A stretch of DNA of 64,000 nt from CBFGTV01 sp965652145 (GTDB lineage Bacteria > Bacillota > Clostridia > Peptostreptococcales > Natronincolaceae), in contig CBFGTV010000003.1 in NCBI GenBank assembly GCA_965652145.1, forward strand, positions 42,901 through 106,900, in the 5' to 3' direction. Below are positions 62,167-64,000 of the stretch, piece by piece (the first letter of the stretch is position 1; each line of letters begins with the position of its first letter). Under the pieces are notes generated by a model, which worked only from the letters and a program-made list of their open reading frames with translations, was not told the origin of the DNA and made no database searches. A program made the position numbers and the translations under genes.

Positions 62167-63232
62167 TAATTTCTTTCAGATATTCCGTTGAAGGCGGCTG
62201 CAAATCGCCTAATCTCCATAATGCGATTCTTGGAAAGCCCAGCTCAATAGCGGTATTAATCCAATAGTCCAGGGTTTTTTCATCGGCATACCAAACTGTG
62301 CGCCTAATACCCCGTTCATCTAAATATTCAAAATATACGCTGCCACTGGCTTCATCCCGTTGGGGCTCATCAAGGCTTCTATCAGATAGCGCCCGGGCCT
62401 CTCCCTCTGTTAAGGCTGTAACTTTTCCATCCTCTCCCCAGGCAAAGCCACCGGTGGCCAGGGCCATATAATTATCTCCGGGTACTGACTCCATTTTATC
62501 AGCTAATTTTTTAATCAGACTGTAATCTGCCTTTGGTCCAGGCCCACTGTGGTATCCATATAGATTATAGGCCATCATCACATAGACGGGCCCTGCGGGC
62601 AGCTCCATTTCATCAACGGGGGCTCCCGGTTCCAGAATGATTCTCAGGGACTTATTTTCCTCCTTCAACCGACCATAGAGGGCCATATAAAAGGAAATAT
62701 AATTTTTCCAGACAGCAGGCTCAATTTTTTCATAATCCAGCTCAACCCCCTGGAAGTCTCCCTGGCCTACCAATTCCATAATTTCATTAATATGCCTTTC
62801 TCGGCTCATTTCGTTGGCCATCAGCCTTGAAACCAACGAGGTATCTTTTTGTACTGCCCTTCCCGCTTCATCGAATCGATCGTTTACAATGGTGAGATAA
62901 AGCTCCTCAACCATGCCTCTATCCTTTAGCTCCATCAAATGAGGCAGCCCCTTGATTATCTCCTCGCTAAGCTTAAGGTTGTCGTTATGGTCAAAGTTGG
63001 CGCCAAATACCTGAACACTAGATAAGCCCCCCGCCATCTCAATGGCATTTTCTATTCCCGATTGCCAGTGCCAATCTACAAGCCATGCCGACAGCTTCAC
63101 CGAATCAGTCCCTTTTTCCACCCATGGGGGTCGGATCATTAAATAAAGCAATATTACCAGGAGGGCAAGGATCAATAGAATGATAAATTGATAGGCTTTT
63201 CTAATACCCTTAGGGTTTTTTCTCTTTCTCAT
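62153..63232 (-). CDS. GH18-like glycoside hydrolase, membrane-anchored
   Basis: 359-residue protein with an N-terminal helix (residues about 15-33) and an extracytoplasmic TIM-barrel-type domain. The GH18-like motif GDFQGVELDYEKIEP places the catalytic Glu in DYE; VYVMMAYNLYGYHSGPG matches the barrel strand carrying the substrate Tyr, and IALWRLGDLQP the last strand Trp. Spore-cortex and peptidoglycan hydrolases (YaaH/SleL) share these features. RBS GGGGAG. It follows the truncated gene by 15 bases, so both are one operon. Confidence 0.78.
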   Translation of the reverse strand: MRKRKNPKGIRKAYQFIILLILALLVILLYLMIRPPWVEKGTDSVKLSAWLVDWHWQSGIENAIEMAGGLSSVQVFGANFDHNDNLKLSEEIIKGLPHLMELKDRGMVEELYLTIVNDRFDEAGRAVQKDTSLVSRLMANEMSRERHINEIMELVGQGDFQGVELDYEKIEPAVWKNYISFYMALYGRLKEENKSLRIILEPGAPVDEMELPAGPVYVMMAYNLYGYHSGPGPKADYSLIKKLADKMESVPGDNYMALATGGFAWGEDGKVTALTEGEARALSDRSLDEPQRDEASGSVYFEYLDERGIRRTVWYADEKTLDYWINTAIELGFPRIALWRLGDLQPPSTEYLKEIRSLN

Positions 63233-63247
63233 TTAATCTCCCCACTT

Positions 63248-64000
63248 TTAAAAGGTATCGATGGCCCAATCAATAAGGGAGCTCACCAGTCCTTTTATTT
63301 TACTAATAAGTCCTTCAAGCCCTTGATAATCATTGGTAAACAGCAGCTCTTCCTTCCCCTGCTTTACAGCAAATACCTTTAATCCTTCAAAAACCCCGTC
63401 ATAAATATCATCCTTTTCATTTAGAGGACTATAGGCTGCTTCCAGGGCGATTCCACCGACCTTAATTTTACTGTCTATTGATAGGTTATTGATCAATTCT
63501 ATTTGATCTACCTTCACCGACAGTCGGTCACCTATAACCTGAAGCTCCAACTGATAGTCTCCCTGCATGTTTACGGGGTAAGCTCTGCCTTGGGCCTCCC
63601 TGTCAGGGTTTTCCTGATCAACCACATTAACGGCATCTCCCTGAAAAACAGGATCATATTCCAAATCAAGATGCCCTAGTTCCTCGCTGTAAATGATTTC
63701 CTTTGCCTGATTAGGGGCCTTCTGTTCTACAATTAGCTGATTATTGTCAATGGTAATGCTTACAAAGGAATTCATATGCTCATCAGCACGAAGATATACC
63801 CTTTGTTTACCAACAACGTTTCCCAAAAGCCTGGTACTTAAACTAATATCACCATAGTGATGGCTATTTTTTAAATAGAGTCGACCGGCCTGGGCAGGAG
63901 GTGACGTCAAGGCAATGATATTTTCTGTAAATTCTGCGGCGCCACTGATCAGCTGCCACTTTTCTGCCCGTTTTTCATCCCCCACCAGAAATGTCATGGG
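63248..64000 (-). CDS. Uncharacterised protein, 5' end outside window
   Basis: About 250 residues are visible, reading in frame through the right edge, so the true start is probably outside. Many beta-strand-like stretches (YGDISLSTRLLGNVVGKQRVYL, YPVNMQGDYQLELQVIGDRL) suggest a lectin- or carbohydrate-binding-like fold of the laminin-G/concanavalin type. The end is IDWAIDTF. It shares an operon with a GH18-like hydrolase, so a role in envelope polysaccharide handling is likely. Not enough to assign a family. Confidence 0.6.
   Translation of the reverse strand, partial: PMTFLVGDEKRAEKWQLISGAAEFTENIIALTSPPAQAGRLYLKNSHHYGDISLSTRLLGNVVGKQRVYLRADEHMNSFVSITIDNNQLIVEQKAPNQAKEIIYSEELGHLDLEYDPVFQGDAVNVVDQENPDREAQGRAYPVNMQGDYQLELQVIGDRLSVKVDQIELINNLSIDSKIKVGGIALEAAYSPLNEKDDIYDGVFEGLKVFAVKQGKEELLFTNDYQGLEGLISKIKGLVSSLIDWAIDTF

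Noticed and set aside
1..64000. CRISPR arrays, tRNA and rRNA genes
   Set aside because: No spaced direct repeats, no cloverleaf with TTCGA-type arm and no rRNA-like stretches were seen on either strand.

Overview
The window comes from a low-to-moderate GC Gram-positive anaerobe, most likely a member of the Clostridia. Pointers are the class III ribonucleotide reductase NrdDG, a tungsten/molybdenum aldehyde:ferredoxin oxidoreductase module, c-di-GMP riboswitches, LytS/YesN-type sugar sensing, strong AGGAGG-type ribosome binding sites and frequent TTG/GTG starts. Genus cannot be fixed from sequence alone; an Alkaliphilus/Natronincola-like relative is a guess. No rRNA, tRNA, CRISPR array or integrated phage is visible.

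Layout. 1-5 kb: the 5' part of gltB (glutamate synthase, running off the left edge), then a TPP riboswitch with the thiamine transporter gene thiT. 5-9.4 kb: a marR gene and a heterodimeric multidrug ABC exporter. 9.4-12.1 kb: a complete two-step NHEJ set, ku plus a LigD split into separate ligase and polymerase genes. 13.2-22.6 kb: a sugar ABC transporter (xylFGH-like) with a sensing cassette of two membrane-anchored binding proteins, a LytS-type kinase and a YesN-type regulator. 22.7-27 kb: a Gfo/Idh oxidoreductase, a nitroreductase, a membrane-anchored glucosaminidase-like protein and a NagZ-type hexosaminidase. 27-30.6 kb: nrdG and nrdD, with a one-base frameshift near the NrdD C-terminus, two NrdR boxes and a cobalamin riboswitch. 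30.5-32.6 kb: a LysR/YeiH divergent pair. 32.6-36.8 kb: a second heterodimeric ABC exporter behind a 41-codon leader ORF and mutually exclusive hairpins that look like an attenuator. 36.9-43.9 kb: a rhomboid protease, a membrane protein, a c-di-GMP-II riboswitch driving cheY-mcp, a Y1 (RAYT-like) transposase element with inverted ends, and a thioredoxin-reductase-like flavoprotein with a two-domain glutaredoxin-like protein (a split AhpF-like pair). 44-49 kb: a molybdenum/tungsten-cofactor riboswitch ahead of a MoeA-like gene, a Tat-signal ferredoxin, an AOR-family enzyme, a YdhW-like protein and tatA. 49-51.2 kb: xdhC and dinB. 51.4-55.3 kb: two unknown genes, a decayed orphan GEMM-I-like RNA and an AT-rich secreted cysteine protease/chagasin-like inhibitor pair. 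55.6-64 kb: a SprT-like, a PC4-like and a B116-like small-gene cluster, a DUF6323/DUF6179-like pair, a second chemoreceptor, a flavin reductase and a GH18-like hydrolase with an incomplete partner.

The strongest theme is RNA-level control. At least four confident riboswitches (TPP, cobalamin, c-di-GMP-II, Moco) and one putative attenuator sit in front of operons whose function fits the ligand. The most novel candidates are the leader-peptide attenuator of the second ABC exporter, the protease/inhibitor pair next to an orphan c-di-GMP-I-like RNA, the Tat-linked AOR module, and the nrdD frameshift beneath double (NrdR plus B12) control.
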